From: Isoetes taiwanensis
Taxonomy: Eukaryota > Streptophyta > Lycopodiopsida > Isoetales > Isoetaceae
Reading direction: 5' to 3'
Assembly (NCBI GenBank): GCA_021234155.1
Contig: JAJEKV010000002.1
Span: 5,990,025 to 6,054,024 of the forward strand
DNA length: 64,000 nucleotides
How positions within the stretch are numbered: position 1 is the first letter of the stretch; every line of letters starts with the position of its first letter. Of the stretch, positions 1-11,831 are shown one piece after another. A program made the translations under genes and the position numbers. Under the pieces are notes generated by a model. The model was not told the origin of the DNA, ran no database searches, and was given only the letters and a program-made list of their open reading frames with translations.

Positions 1-600
1 CCCTTCTTCTTCTCTTGCGCCATATACGTTCCTCCTCTTCCCTCTTCCTCTTTTTACGTTTCCCTCTTCTTCTCCGTTCATACTTCATACTGAACCTCAT
101 GAGATCTGCTTCCTCTGCCGGCTCAAGTCTCGGCTCGTTATTATCTTGGTGCTCCTTTCTCCTCCTCTCCCGATGTGCAGCCCGTCTTCATCTTGGAGGA
201 TCTCTTGTTCTTTGCATCCAGTGGTCCCTGCATACCCTTTCTTGCTCTCTAATCTCCTCTCTATTTCCCTCGCACGCCTCCCTTGTCTCCTCGTCCATGG
301 AGGTTGGTGATGTGGCCTCATCCTGATCCACCTGCTGATTGAAGACATCAATCAGATCAGATGTATCTTGATCTCCTAAGGTGTCTTCCTCGCTCGAAGG
401 CGAACGACCCCCTTTCGCGAGCCTCTCTCGAAGCATCCGCCGAATGATGTCGCATCACTGGCGCCGTGGTTTCGCTGGGCGACGCTTCCCGCGCGGTCCT
501 GTTTGGTTCGGGCCATGTTTTACGGTTCGTCGATCGGACATCAGCGCCCAAAGATCGCCTAAGTGCGGGAGAGTGGATTTCTAGGGCTGGGACGTGGAAA
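1..600 (-). pseudogene. Gag-like N-terminal coding remnant of LTR retrotransposon
   Basis: Read on the minus strand downstream of the primer-binding site at 1179-1190, this stretch codes for a charged, Arg/Glu-rich protein. An ATG at 551 opens one frame to about 360. A second frame (436 to 188) continues with an acidic patch around Asp-Val-Phe-Asn-Gln-Gln and many Glu/Arg residues, so at least one frameshift is needed to join them. The place (first coding sequence after LTR, primer site and leader) and the composition suggest the start of gag. I see no zinc knuckle, because the window ends here. The element continues beyond base 1, so its superfamily cannot be decided. This could also be a non-gag leader ORF. 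Confidence 0.4.
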
Positions 601-731
601 TGAGGGGGGGGGTCTACTTCTATTTATAGCTTGGGAAATTTTAGGTCAAAATTCAAGTTGCTCTATTTAACATGCTAAAGCACCTATTTAATTAAAATTT
701 ACACTTATTTAAGACTTTTCCTACTTATTGG

Positions 732-796
732 TCTCACAGGTCGCGCCTCGCTCAAAAACTAAAGTTTAGTTTTTAGACCAGGCGCGAGCTGTGAGA
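732..796. repeat. Hairpin unit 1 in retrotransposon leader
   Basis: Inverted repeat with arms 732-748 and 780-796 (outer arm TCTCACAG...CGCGCCT against its complement, with 2 mismatches). A second inner stem pairs 754-763 with 765-774. The whole 65 bp can therefore fold into one long hairpin. It lies between the primer site and the gag-like ORF of the minus-strand element. A second copy starts 190 bp further on. Confidence 0.75.
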
Positions 797-920
797 TCTC
801 GTATTTTTCTAGGTAATTTAGGTAATTAAAACATGCTATTCTAATTAATTCCTATCTTAGAACTAGCCTTACCACATTACTTTTCTCAAATTCATCACGT
901 TTTGGTGATCTTGGCTCCAT

Positions 921-987
921 GTCTCACAGCTTGCGCCTCGCTCAAAAACTAAAATTTGGTTCTTCGACCAGGCGCGAGCTGTGAGAC
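921..987. repeat. Hairpin unit 2 in retrotransposon leader
   Basis: Second copy of the 732-796 unit. Arms 921-938 and 970-987 are 18 bp long with one mismatch that would be a G-U pair in RNA. The central A/T-rich part (starting CTCAAAAACTAAA) is shared with unit 1 but has diverged, so the inner stem is weaker while the outer GC-rich stem is better kept. That pattern suggests the outer stem is the part under constraint. Confidence 0.75.
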
Positions 988-1178
988 CACCTCACTTGGC
1001 AAATTTTTGGCTCATACTTTTTAGTCTTATTAAGTTCCAATTCACTTAATTGTTACTAGCTTAGCATAAACTACAAAAATGATAAAAAAATTTCCCACTT
1101 TTCGAGGCTTAAGGATCCTAACAAGTTAGTACTACTGGGAGCATGGCCAGTGCTTTGCTCTTGGTCTCCAAGAACATT

Positions 1179-1190
1179 GCTCTGATACCA
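1179..1190 (-). promoter_or_regulatory. Primer-binding site for initiator Met-tRNA
   Basis: On the minus strand this reads TGGTATCAGAGC, the standard plant retrotransposon primer-binding site complementary to the 3' end of initiator Met-tRNA. It sits one base inside the LTR end at 1192. It fixes the orientation of the element: transcription runs from high to low coordinates. Confidence 0.88.
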
Positions 1191-1191
1191 C

Positions 1192-2773
1192 TGTGACGTC
1201 CCCTACTCATATACGGTGCACTCACCGTATACAAACAGGAGTTCATCCCCCATACCAGCTCCATGCTAATATAGGGCCCTCCACGTATCACTTAACCTTG
1301 AAGAGTTCCATTGGGAAGAATGAAGGGTCATTTACCCCGCCTCCCTCGGGGCCTACCTAGCTACCAAGCGTAAACATATATGTCAAGATACATACATCAA
1401 CATCATATGACCATCACGAAGATGGTCCACATATCTGCATAGATAAAGATCAAAGACATCACATAGGAAATTCTACCCGTGGCTCGGACTCAAAGGGATG
1501 ACCCGGGCTTGGGTCTCCAGAGTTCATTGCGCATGTAAAATTCATGGCAATGGATTTGGTCATCATAAGAACATGGCATTGGGTTGTCCACTCCATCCGC
1601 CCCTCATGTGCACACTTTGCATAATAGGTTGAAAAGTGTTGGGACCTCGACCAGCCTCACGGATGCGCAGCCAAGAGGGCTACTCCCGGGTTTCATCTCC
1701 CCCGCCCGATGGGGCGGTAGGGATCACTCCCTCCGGAGATCTACATGTTGACTCAAGGTGACTAGAGGGCCACCGCCCGTGTATTCGACCAACCCACCGG
1801 AAAGTGAACACCACTTCACGGTGTCGAGCCCATGCCTTACCCACACTTTTCGGTGGTAAGCCATTAGACCTAGTCACAATGATCCCCGTAGGCCTTACAC
1901 ACCGTGAGGGATCGCTCAAGAGTCGGACACACGATCTCCTTCTTAGCCGGCCTGCCCCTTCACCCACAACCGGTGTGGTTCTTGTACACAGGCCGAATCT
2001 ACAGTGTGCTAGAGAGGCTACTCTAGAAGCATCAATTACAAAGCCTTAGGGCCTCTACCCCCCTTCCCAATACAAGGAGTTCACAGAGATACATCATCCA
2101 TATACATCACGTAAGAACTAAAGAACTAGATCTAATCTATATCATAGAGTTAGGGTTCTTTAGTTAGTGTCCGGATCTAGAGATCTAGATAGTCAAGTAT
2201 GGGCAATTTAATAGGCTAAACCTACTGATTCTATGACTAGAAGACGGTTTAAGCTATTAAATGACCAAATACCCCGATCCTTGGGTGGCTCCTCCCGACT
2301 GAAGTTCAACCATCCCGGCGAGCTGATCAATCCGTGGAAACTAATGGTGCGATTCGGCTTGGGCAAGCCAAATGCTGGAGGCGCTTTTTGGCTCCTGGGG
2401 CAGCCAAAACTGAGCTCTAAAACCCTATGGACGAAAACTAGCAAGTTAGGGTTTTCCTACCCTAAGTAGACATGGGGTTTAGGGCTAGGGTTTCCAATTA
2501 CCCATTTTAGCATGTGGGATAATTGGAAAGGCCCCACTGGCCTTTAATGGCTAGGTGGCAAAATGTGCCTACATGGAAAGGTGTGTGTGTATTACATTAA
2601 TGTGCACATGTGCACATTAATAACATATGAACATACCTAGCAAGTTGCCCCTAGGGCTACTTACCTGGCTATCCATCGGCCGCATTACGCCGGTCGAGTG
2701 GCGGTACGCTGCGATTTAGCAAGCATGCAGATATACGCTTCCGGGACCGTGATATCGCGGCCGGAACGTCACA
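1192..2773 (-). mobile_element. 5' LTR of a minus-strand LTR retrotransposon
   Basis: The LTR edge next to the primer site begins TGTGACGTCCCC on the plus strand at 1192. At 2762-2773 the sequence reads GGAACGTCACA, an imperfect inverted copy of that terminus, so the LTR is taken as 1192-2773 (about 1.58 kb, TG...CA ends). A 9-bp-stem hairpin (1210-1218 with 1223-1231) sits near the inner end. A perfect 26-bp palindrome lies at 2596-2621. The other LTR is outside the window, so the target-site duplication (expected to match about 2774-2778) cannot be checked. Short ORFs inside (1680-1967, 2208-2469) look fortuitous. Confidence 0.75.
2596..2621. repeat. Perfect 26-bp palindrome inside LTR
   Basis: ATTAATGTGCACA followed directly by its reverse complement, preceded by a (GT)5 run at 2581-2590. 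It lies about 150 bp from the outer (5') end of the LTR, in what would be the U3 region. It may be a dimeric protein-binding site or a chance product of the GT-rich tract. Confidence 0.8.
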
Positions 2774-5105
2774 ACTACTACATGATAACAAATAACTTAC
2801 AACATAAGTTGAGATATATCCATTTACCTTATTTCCTGGATTGTCCATGCTCCTTAACAATTAGAGGGCAAAAACAACTTGAAACTGAACCAAATTTCTT
2901 TAAAACACACAAAACAGTTTTATGTATGGAAATGCTAATTCATCTATGAATCCTGCCAAAATGCTAGGCCAGATTCAGTCGTCATTGAGGATCACTGAGC
3001 TATACTTTCAAAAGCATTGTTGGACATAAAAGTACAAACCTTCAGTTTTCATTGTAGATCTATTGGAAATGTTAGTTTGCGGAGAATAATTAGATGCATT
3101 AAACTCCCATGCTCAATGTACTGCCCACAATAAAGTTCAACCATCTTGTTTAATCTCAGATTCACATAAGCCCCGAAGTTGTATGCACTATCTCTGCTTA
3201 ACAAATCTTGGTGTTTTTCAAATGAGCAAGAATGTATTGCCTTCTAATGAGACAACCTTCATACTTCTGGTGTCCTTTCAACAATCTATTGCAAAATTCT
3301 GTGTAAGACGACATTTTATAAAGATCTTAATTGCATGGCATCTAGGTCATAACATTCTGTGAAATTCTCTTATTTATGCTATGTTTATCAGTTTACATTT
3401 TCCTTTTTTAGATTGGGCACTAGCAACATATATGTAAGATATACTGAATTCAATACTCGGCAACTTTGGTTTTTCTACAACAATGGGATTAAGTTCTAAA
3501 TAGACTTAAACCACATACAACACATCTGATCGCAACAAATTAAATTCACCTTAAGCAAAAGACCCTAAACTTGTTCAATTTCTGAATCCCTAGATTGAAA
3601 CAGATCTTTCACCGCCTTTTGCAAATCTTCCAAACAATTTTTTAGCTTGAACAGACTCATTTTATATGCTGCTGCAAGAATAGGCAAGACATTAGGCACC
3701 TAAAAAGATCCAATAAAGGTGGATCCTTAAGTATTTTATTCTACCAAGAAATGGGTCTGTTTGTGAAAGCTCAATCTTTTGTGTGCCAAGCAGAAATGGG
3801 TCTTATAAACAGATGTAATGCTGATGGGTAAATTCGTATATTTATGGTCTGCAAAATAAGTCAGTTTTGAGATTATATGCTCTTTAACCTCCATAATGTT
3901 ACTTCAACAGACTTAGTTAAGAACTAAACTTTTTGCCACTGGCTTGAACAATAGCTGGCTTCAACGGAGGAAATGAATCGCCAAAATGATAGAGAAATAA
4001 ATCGTAGAGCAACGCGAACAAAGACAAAAAGCGGGTAAAGTCATTAAGCAAAGGCCAGAAATCTTACATGAAATTTTGTGTCTTGTTATCGGCCCCAATA
4101 AGCAAAGCATTTAGGGTGAATATTAGCTCAATTCTTTTTACAGCTATAACTCAAATAATACGGAAATGAAAATAAATGCAATGATTAATTTGTGACAAAG
4201 TTAAACCTCAAAAAAATTGCTGAAATTGTAGTTGGCCCCACCTTACTATCGATTTTCTTTGCAGATGTAGAACTGGCCTATAATTATAGAGACAGATCGC
4301 ACCTAGAGTGGAAAAGACGGTCGGATTATGCATGAGAAGAACCCTAGAAGGGCAAAAAGTCCACTGTGTCTGCAGAAATTAAGGAGTTCACCTTCACCAA
4401 AAGCTTTGCTCCAGATAGGTAGGTATGCAAATATCCTAGAAGATAGAAAGAATGGCCACATCTGGGCACCAAGGCAATGAAGAGAATAATGATATAGCCG
4501 CTTAACTACTCTCTGTAAGCTGGAAGACTCATTTAGCCATTATTCGATATTTTCAAAAAAAGAAAGAATCAAATGCAAGAATCTAAATCTGAACCTATAC
4601 TATGTTTTGTCTTTGCGCCAAGTTATCAAGCTTCCACTTTAGCTGATGGTCAATCGTCATAGCTAGTGCTCAAAGAGCAGAAAAACCTGCAAGTAAAAAT
4701 GTTATTCTGGCGAGTAAAAGAGAGGTATGTAGTATTGAATCAAATAGAATCCTAAGGATCTTATCTGCCATCGCCAGCAAAGCTAAGGGGAAAGCTTATG
4801 AACATGCGGTGTTCTAGGCACAATTCCCAACACACTCTAAGAAAGATAAAAGCAAATCATCATCCCGGAATAACAGACCATTGATGAAGTCAACCGCACA
4901 TTGAAGGTCTCCTATAGAAGGGGCAAATAGGTAATCCCTTGTAGGAATTATTACAAGATGTCTAATGCCTTGATTCTGTATTCCAACTTGTGTCAGCTAT
5001 ATGTAGAATGCTCAAATGTGATACGCCACAAGAGTACCTTATACAGTGATATCTGCACCAAAGTTTCATAGGACTCATTCAAAGTTACTACAGCTTTTAC
5101 GCCAA
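2774..5105. other. No gene seen (AT-rich intergenic)
   Basis: About 2.3 kb with no ORF I can connect to a family on either strand. Base composition is AT-rich and uniform. No clear terminal repeats, A-tails or RNA genes are visible. Confidence 0.6.
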
Positions 5106-6069
5106 GACTTTTAAGTAACCGGCTCAGGTGACGCAGTTCGCTGGAGGCGAGCCGCCGGTGGCTCACCTTGGAGGATTGGTATTGGGATGGTCGGCTAGCT
5201 TGTGGGAGTTCTTCGAGCTCTCTTTAGCTGAAGGACAAAGGGACTCGCTATTTGGGAACAAGTGGCGGGAGTATTCCGCTACACATACCTATAGTCCCTC
5301 GGGGTGATGTGGTGGTGCAGGTTTGGAAGGTTCATCCAGATGTTGTATCTTCTTGTTTTGTGCGGTCTTGTTACCGGGTGTTGGCTATTCATGACACTCG
5401 CCCCTTCGGGCAAGTGGTCTGCAGCTTCGGGTTCTCGGTGGCGCGGTTTGGACGTGGACATGGAGCTCACTTCCCCCACCCGGTTGGTGCTTCGTGGCGG
5501 TGGTGCACCCAGACGGGGTGAATGTCCTTGTGAGTCGGTTTAGGCCGGAGTGAGCCCTCTTGCCCTTGTTGTGGCCTTCATCGTGAGACTGCGGAGCATT
5601 GTCCGGTTTTATGCCCTCACTTGCAAAAGCCCTCGATTGGGTCGTGGCCTGCTTTGGTGAGATTGAATAGCCAACAATTGCCGCTTCATGTATATCCCGG
5701 TGCTTGGCAGACAATGAGCAAGCCTTGCATCCGTAAAGTGGGCTTGGTTGGTGTGGTTGATTTGGAAGCTGGCGGTTGTGGATCTTCGTGGGGATTGACT
5801 GCGACCTCTCCGATTCCTCGACTCGGGTACAAGCTATTTCAAAGCTTTTTGGTGTTCCCGGATTAGTAGAGCGGAAGTTTTCCATTTACGGGACTTCTTG
5901 GGTGTGGTAGATGGTGATGGCCGGTTGTACAAAGAAGAGAGTTGCGCTTGTTGTGGAGTGTCGAGGTATCACCTTTGTCTCTTTGGGGCGCTTCTCCTTC
6001 CTCCTCACTTGCTTTGTAACATTACCATTCTTTTAATATATTGCTGACACGGTTCTTCAAAAAAAAAAA
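5106..6069 (+). mobile_element. 3' fragment of a plant LINE
   Basis: Plus-strand coding traces in several frames match the C-terminal part of plant LINE ORF2. At about 5545-5640 one frame reads a Cys-x2-Cys / Glu-Thr-x-Glu-His / Cys pattern (CPCCGLHRETAEHC), which is the zf-RVT zinc-binding region found after the reverse transcriptase domain. The fragment ends in an 11-base A run at 6059-6069, the expected LINE 3' tail. Several frameshifts break it. It is 5'-truncated; the left edge near 5106 is approximate. A similar zf-RVT region is carried by the better preserved LINE at 58414-60692. Confidence 0.7.
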
Positions 6070-6732
6070 GACTTCTTAAGTAAGGCACATTCCTAGAAAT
6101 GGCACCGCCCTAAAAGCAAAAAAACCCAATACAAAGGCCATAACAATTAGATTAATCTAAAATAATTAGTTGCAAGTGTATAACGTAACCTCTAATATTC
6201 ATATATTTTCAGAGACAAAATCCTGATCTGTTTAAATATGCCCTTGCACTTTAGCATTCAAAATAATGAGAGTAACTAGACCATCAAACATGCAAAGAAG
6301 CACTTCTGCTATTAGGGTTTTCAAAGAATTTGCATAAATACAAAAACTTGCAATAATCATACCAAAAAAAGATCCTTGTGGACAAAAGACAAACCTGGTC
6401 TATTTCATCCCACCAATGAAACTCTGCTTCAAGCTTATTCCAATGATATTATACAATAAAAGTTGGATAAAAAAAATTCTAGCTCCAAAGACCAACAAAC
6501 ACTCGTTTTGCCTCATGCTTAGAAATTTTGAGACTAGAAACCCCAAAGTCATTTGCCTTCTTAAAACAGTCCTCTGTTTTTTCTTCCACCAAACAGACCA
6601 TTTTGTGATCTTGCACTTCTTCTCAATAGACAGGTCAAGAATGTTCTTCACAGCTAGAAGCCAATATAATGCATCAAGATCCAAGAATAATGGGTTAATT
6701 GTCAAAGCTTCGACTAACTACACTCCCCGGGT

Positions 6733-8514
6733 TCAAATCAAAGCCCCTTCAAAATCACAATGCTCAACATCCATGGGGCCTATTGTACTCAAATCCTCAG
6801 CCAGATCTTCAAGACCCGATCTCCCAAGAAGGTCAGTAAAACAATGATAGTGATCCAGCATTGGTGTGAGTCCATAACATGCAAATATAGAAAGAAAAAT
6901 AATAGCACCGGCAAGATCCTGCATCACTAGATGCACAAATGATAGCTACAAATGTGAACTCATTTGGATTCATGCCTTCAGTGCATGTGTTGGAATAAAT
7001 GGATAGCATCCATACAATGTCTATGCTTTCAAAGATATGCAAATATCAAAGAAGTCCGTGATAAAACACTTAGTTGATGCACTCTATCAAAACAAATGAC
7101 AAAGTACTCTAAACTTCCGTTCTTTGCTATACATCTTAATTACGGATGTCCGACTATATCATCATGCCCCACACCACCTTTGATAGCATTTGCATGGACT
7201 AGCTTGCCTTCACTTCGGCATCCTAGATTGGCACAAGCTTCAAGGGCACTTAGAAAGGTAGCCTTGTCTGGTCTTAGACATTCAAGCTCCATTTGCTTAA
7301 ATAGGTGGATAGCCTCATTAGCATAATTGTACTTTTCATATAAGGTAATCACTGTAGTCCAACAAACAACATCTGGCTCCAATACCTATATCTGAAAAAC
7401 TCCCTTTTCCATACATATTGATGAGGGCTGTCCCAACCAAAGCATCTGATGCCAAATGGCTTCTACAAATACGAGCATGGAGTAATTTACCTTTTGCAAG
7501 GCCTCCTGGGCCAGGCCAGCACAAGCTTCCAGCATGCCAGTCAACACAACTATATCTGGTTTCTTCCCTTCCATTTGGATTTGGCGGAAGAGTTGGAGTG
7601 CATTATCATCACATCCATGCTGAGCATATATACCTAACATTGCCCCCCAAGAAATCATGTCACGCCTTTGTATCTTGGACAAAACTCTCTTTAATAAAGT
7701 GAAGGCGAGATCATAATCAACAAATACAAAAAATTTCAAGCACTCAAGCCACTAGGTCCCATAATAGGTATTAAAGAGACAGATGCTCAAGGACACCTAG
7801 TTTGAGAACTAGAATAAAGTTAACAGCAAGTGCTGCCAAATCAAAAGAGCCTAAATTGCCCTTGGAGTACAAATTACCTCTGATTACATGCAAAAATCCT
7901 TGATGTACAATTACATGATGACAAAAATTCTTCAAGGCAGGGATGCTAAATGCACCAAACCACAATCTCTGTTCGGATCTGCTACTTAGCAAATCGCAAC
8001 AAATTAGTTGGTAATAAATTGCAAGCAATCTATGCGTTCAAACTTCCCATAAGCATTGATCGAGACAGTTTCAACTATTGCCTCAGCTTCTTGCAATAAT
8101 GTGCACATGAATTGCCTTAATCTCAGCTAAACAAGAACATGCACTAAGAATTGTGCTAAAGGTGTACTTATCTGGTTCCAACTGCATTTGTCGAAATAAC
8201 TTGAAGTTCACCTTGTTCATTCCCTTCTTGACAATATGCTAAAATCATGGATGTCCAGGAAACAACATTCTTCTGAGGCATGTTCTCAAAGGTTGTGACA
8301 GCATCTTTCAAAGACTTGCATTTTGCATACATATTGACAATTGCATTACATACAGCCAAATCATCCAACAAACTAGATTGAGAATAGATGCCTCGTCCTT
8401 TTAGTTGGTCTTGGGACGGAGTAATGATTAATAAGGGGCGGTTAGGGGCATTAAGTATTTCATTGTCGAGGTAAAATTCTTGGATTTATGAAAGACGAAC
8501 CATTACTTCATAAA

Positions 8515-8546
<32 letters not shown>

Positions 8547-8770
8547 TGAAAGTTGGGGGGCTCAAGACGATCGAGATACCGTCCTAGTCTCAACCATAAA
8601 TGATCTTTAATTAGGGATGGGCGGATGTTACCGATGACTCGCCCGACACCTCATGAGAAATCAAAGTTTTTGGGTTCCAGGGGAGTATGGTCGAAATTTT
8701 GAAACTTAAAGGAATTGGCGGAAGGGCACCACTAGGAGTGAAGCCTGCGGCTTAATTTGACTCAACACGG

Positions 8771-8804
<34 letters not shown>

Positions 8805-9384
8805 GCAGATTGAGAGCTCTTTCTTGATTCTTTCTTGAATCACCCTTCCCTCCATTAAATATTCAATCGCCGTATAGGCACCTAAAATGGTTGTATATGT
8901 AAAACTATTTGGTTTAATGTCCTCAATTAGCATGCATCTAAAGGGTTGGAGGCCTTCCCTAACTTTTTCATCTTTGGATATGCCTTTTGCAATGATAATA
9001 GTCCACGAAAATATGTTTCTTTCTAGTAATATATCAAAAGCATGTCTTGCATCCTCTAAGGCTCCACACTTGCCATAGAACTCTAAGATTGCTTAAGAAC
9101 ACATTCCTACAATGTTTACTTCCCAAAAAATTCTTATGGACACGCCTATCTTGATTTAGAGCCTTGTTGTTACAGCATTGGCGAAGCAGAGCCATATATA
9201 GACTCAGATTATTTCCCTCTGTTTCCATCCGCTCTATTGCTTTCTCCAATTGATCTTTGCCCCAAACTTCTTTGTCCCATCCCAATGACTCTTGCACTAT
9301 AGCTAGCCTGTTAGAACTGTTCTTTCCATCCACCGAATTATGAGTGACTGAATAATAGATTAGCATTGGGAGAGCCATAGCCAA
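6733..9384 (-). pseudogene. PPR (pentatricopeptide repeat) protein pseudogene, PLS type
   Basis: Minus-strand blocks spell successive PPR motifs. From 9384 a short N-terminus leads to a block with RRVH and RNVFLSN. At about 9085-8840 come GKCGALEDARHAFD and PNSFTYTTILGAY. At about 8400-8060 come CNAIVNMYAKCKSL and NVVSWTSMI. At 7660-7500 comes DMISWGAMLGIYAQHG. At 7475-7410 comes DALVGTALINMYGKG. At 7382-7140 comes PDVVCWTTVI then LRPDKATFLSALEACANLG. At 7000-6740 comes NEFTFVAI then LDHYHCFTDLLGRSG, the usual lead-in to the E domain. Intact members are organelle-targeted RNA-binding proteins, often RNA-editing factors. This copy has many frameshifts, a poorly matching stretch at 7771-8028, an 18S rRNA insert at 8402-8831 and no visible E/DYW C-terminus, so it is not functional. 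Confidence 0.88.
8402..8831 (+). rRNA. Partial nuclear 18S rRNA (pseudogene fragment) inside PPR pseudogene
   Basis: The plus strand carries the conserved core of cytosolic small-subunit rRNA: TTCTTGGATTTATGAAAGAC (about 8480), GCATTTGCCAAGGATGTTTT, GATACCGTCCTAGTCTCAAC (about 8575), GAGAAATCAAAGTTTTTGGG, CTGCGGCTTAATTTGACTCA and GGTCCAGACATAGTAAGGAT. This corresponds to roughly 430 nt of the middle of the about 1.8-kb molecule. Many substitutions and small deletions show that it is decayed. The PPR reading continues on both sides, so the piece was inserted into the gene. At the right edge the 18S and PPR sequences share about 13 bp (8819-8831). There is no A-tail. Confidence 0.92.
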
Positions 9385-9691
9385 TCTAATGCTCTGAAGT
9401 TCAGGATTTCAATGCTCGAAAATCCAGTCTTTGAAATCATCTTAGCCCATGCGCGGATAGAACGGAAGTGCTCCCATCTATGATGGAACTAGAAGAAAGC
9501 GAGGAACTTAAAACTCGCTTGTTTTCTCAAAACAAAAAACACGTTCCGAATGAGATCGGCCATTTTGTGCAGCTAAGGACCTAAGCTTGAGCCACCATCG
9601 CATGGCAGATTTCTTAGGTTAGCAGGTTTCAGAAGTGGCTGCCAATAGAAATTACCACCGGTTCATGGTTAATAATGGGTTTGGAAGCGGA

Positions 9692-9913
9692 GTTTATGGC
9701 ATATTACCGGCATATCTTGGTATATACTTAAAATATGCCATAAACCCACATGGACGAGGTTTGTCCCCTGAAATTTTGATTTCACATGCACGATGGCAAC
9801 CCTCACCATCACATAAAAGGCAGCCCTTTTTACATGCACCATCATCACGCCATCGCCAAAGAAACACTGAGGGCAAAGCAGGGGCCCCTCTTGGTGTGAT
9901 GGTTGCATGTGAA
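9692..9913. repeat. Two adjacent foldback structures
   Basis: A perfect 14-bp inverted repeat (9692-9705 with 9732-9745) is followed by a nested one: outer arms 9781-9790 and 9904-9913 (10 bp) and inner arms 9806-9813 and 9895-9902 (8 bp). This resembles a small foldback or MITE-like insertion. No target-site duplication was identified. Confidence 0.5.
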
Positions 9914-10427
9914 CCCAGCCTTGGGGCAAAAAACAAAAAGCACATGTAATGATTAAAAACCATTGATAACTAAAAAAAAAAAATCCAAAAAACCACCCAA
10001 ATGCAAAATTTCATTTTTATTTTGGTTTGTTTTATAGCGATAGATCCACGCGTGGTTACAAAATACCTTTGAGAGATCCGCTCAACTATTTACCAAAACC
10101 CTTACGCGCAAGCATCAAAATGTGCAAAAATTTGAGATTAAAATATCTCCGGCAGAGAAAGAGAAGGGGAAATGTCATGAAATTCTTGGCGTCTAAAGTT
10201 AGAGCCGAGTCCTTAAATCACGCTCAGAACATATCTTAGAAAGGCTGGTTTCTTTTGCTGATCCATGAACACATCTTAATGCCAAGTTTTTGTTGCCAAA
10301 ACCATGGAGAGTTACGCCTTGTCTTCTGAAAGCGTAGACAACAAAAAGGGCATAAATGCTTGAGCTTCTGCTGGTGATCCAAGTGAGCTTCTTCTGCGAT
10401 TTTCCTCATCTGTAAGATGATCTTAAG

Positions 10428-10793
10428 ATGGTAGGGATATCCTCTTCCTTTTTGCTCTGTTTCAGCTTTAATAGGCTATTTAAGCCTAGCCCTTTAGATC
10501 TCTGTCACACCCTTTTGTTTTCCCAATGGTTCTGCCTTCAACTGGTCTCAGCCTCAACATTGGGTTCGGGGAATGGGGCAACAAGGGAGATTCTTAGAAT
10601 GGCGCAAAAATGGGCAACAAGGGAGGGGCGTGGAATGGGCCAATACACATTTGGTTTGGCTTTGTGTGTGCAGATTTGCAAGAGTTTTTTGCTATGTTTT
10701 CAAACTCTGGCCAACTCTAGCCCTACTGCAGAATCTACCAAGGATTTGAAGAGCCTTCTCATGAATCATATGGCTGCTCGAGTTGCTGCCTAG
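10428..10793 (+). CDS. Unrecognised 121-aa ORF, doubtful
   Basis: An open frame beginning with a hydrophobic, Phe/Leu-rich stretch and ending MAARVAA. It contains two diverged copies of a short block coding GNGATREI / QKWATREG. I recognise no family. It lies between the PPR and peroxidase pseudogenes in sequence that otherwise lacks genes, so it may be fortuitous. Confidence 0.15.
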   Translation: MVGISSSFLLCFSFNRLFKPSPLDLCHTLLFSQWFCLQLVSASTLGSGNGATREILRMAQKWATREGRGMGQYTFGLALCVQICKSFLLCFQTLANSSPTAESTKDLKSLLMNHMAARVAA

Positions 10794-11831
10794 CCTCTGG
10801 TACATATTGATAATTTCAGAAGCCCAAGCATGATGTTGTTGCAATTTCTATCAGCAAATTGCTACCTTTTCTATCGACAAATTGCTAGGGCGAGATAAGC
10901 TCGAACCTTTGAGCTTTTGAGCTTTAAATTGCCAATGGTCCATATGCCAAAAAACTTCTTTTTTTACTATTAGACCTTTTTTCCCAACCAAAACTTTTGC
11001 AAAGCATTTGCCAACGTAATTGAAGTTAGTACAACATGTGAATAATGAAAAAAAAATATGGTCATCTTGATTCAATGTGGTATGCTATTCCTTTTCTTTT
11101 TGTTCTTACTTTGTATGGCAAACTTCCTGTCGCGCTATTGGTAATGATTATCCTTTCTACAAACCACTTATCATTTTGCTATTTATGAAAATATATGATA
11201 TTACCAAACTAGAGATTGTTCGAGTCTTTGCATCATCTAAACAATGGGATTGTTTAAAATAAAAACATGGATTAATACATTCTTACTTAGACCTTCACTA
11301 GCATAAGGACATTTCTACATTGGCTTGTGAAAATCTCGAATAATATAATGGTCAATTTCCTTATATGGCACATGTTGTAAAACAAATGAGCAATTGCGTT
11401 GTCATTGGTTCGACTTAGGAAATCATTTTTTTCTCCTTTTGGTTTTGGGATTGAGAACTACATTTATGGATACCAGACACATGCAACGACTAAATGATGA
11501 ATGGTTGTCTTTGAGTTAGTAAAAGCGGCACATGATAAGTTATTATTATTGGCAAAACATGGACATATATGCCAAGAGGACAACCAAGGAAGCGTGCATG
11601 AATAACCTTTATGGGCATCTAAAGATTATAAAATATTCAAAGTCCAAGGGGGCAACATTATAAAATATTCAAAGTCCAAGAAGGCAACATTCACTGGTCC
11701 TACCTAGCCATGTGGTGTGCATTTTGCCAACTAACCTATGCAAGCTAAGCAGCAAAGGAAATGTTAAAAAAATGCAAGACGACTGTATAAATAAGGTTGG
11801 AGGCAAGCTATTCGAAGACCCAACATTGATA

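Noticed and set aside
6400-6847. 143-aa plus-strand ORF and 101-aa minus-strand ORF past the PPR end
   Set aside because: No family match. They lie where the PPR C-terminus decays, and the E/DYW motifs cannot be traced with confidence.
8402-8831. Functional rRNA gene
   Set aside because: Only the central part of 18S is present, with many substitutions at normally invariant sites.
10428-10793. 121-aa ORF as a real gene
   Set aside because: Kept only as a low-confidence entry: no homology, no gene context, and internal short duplication.
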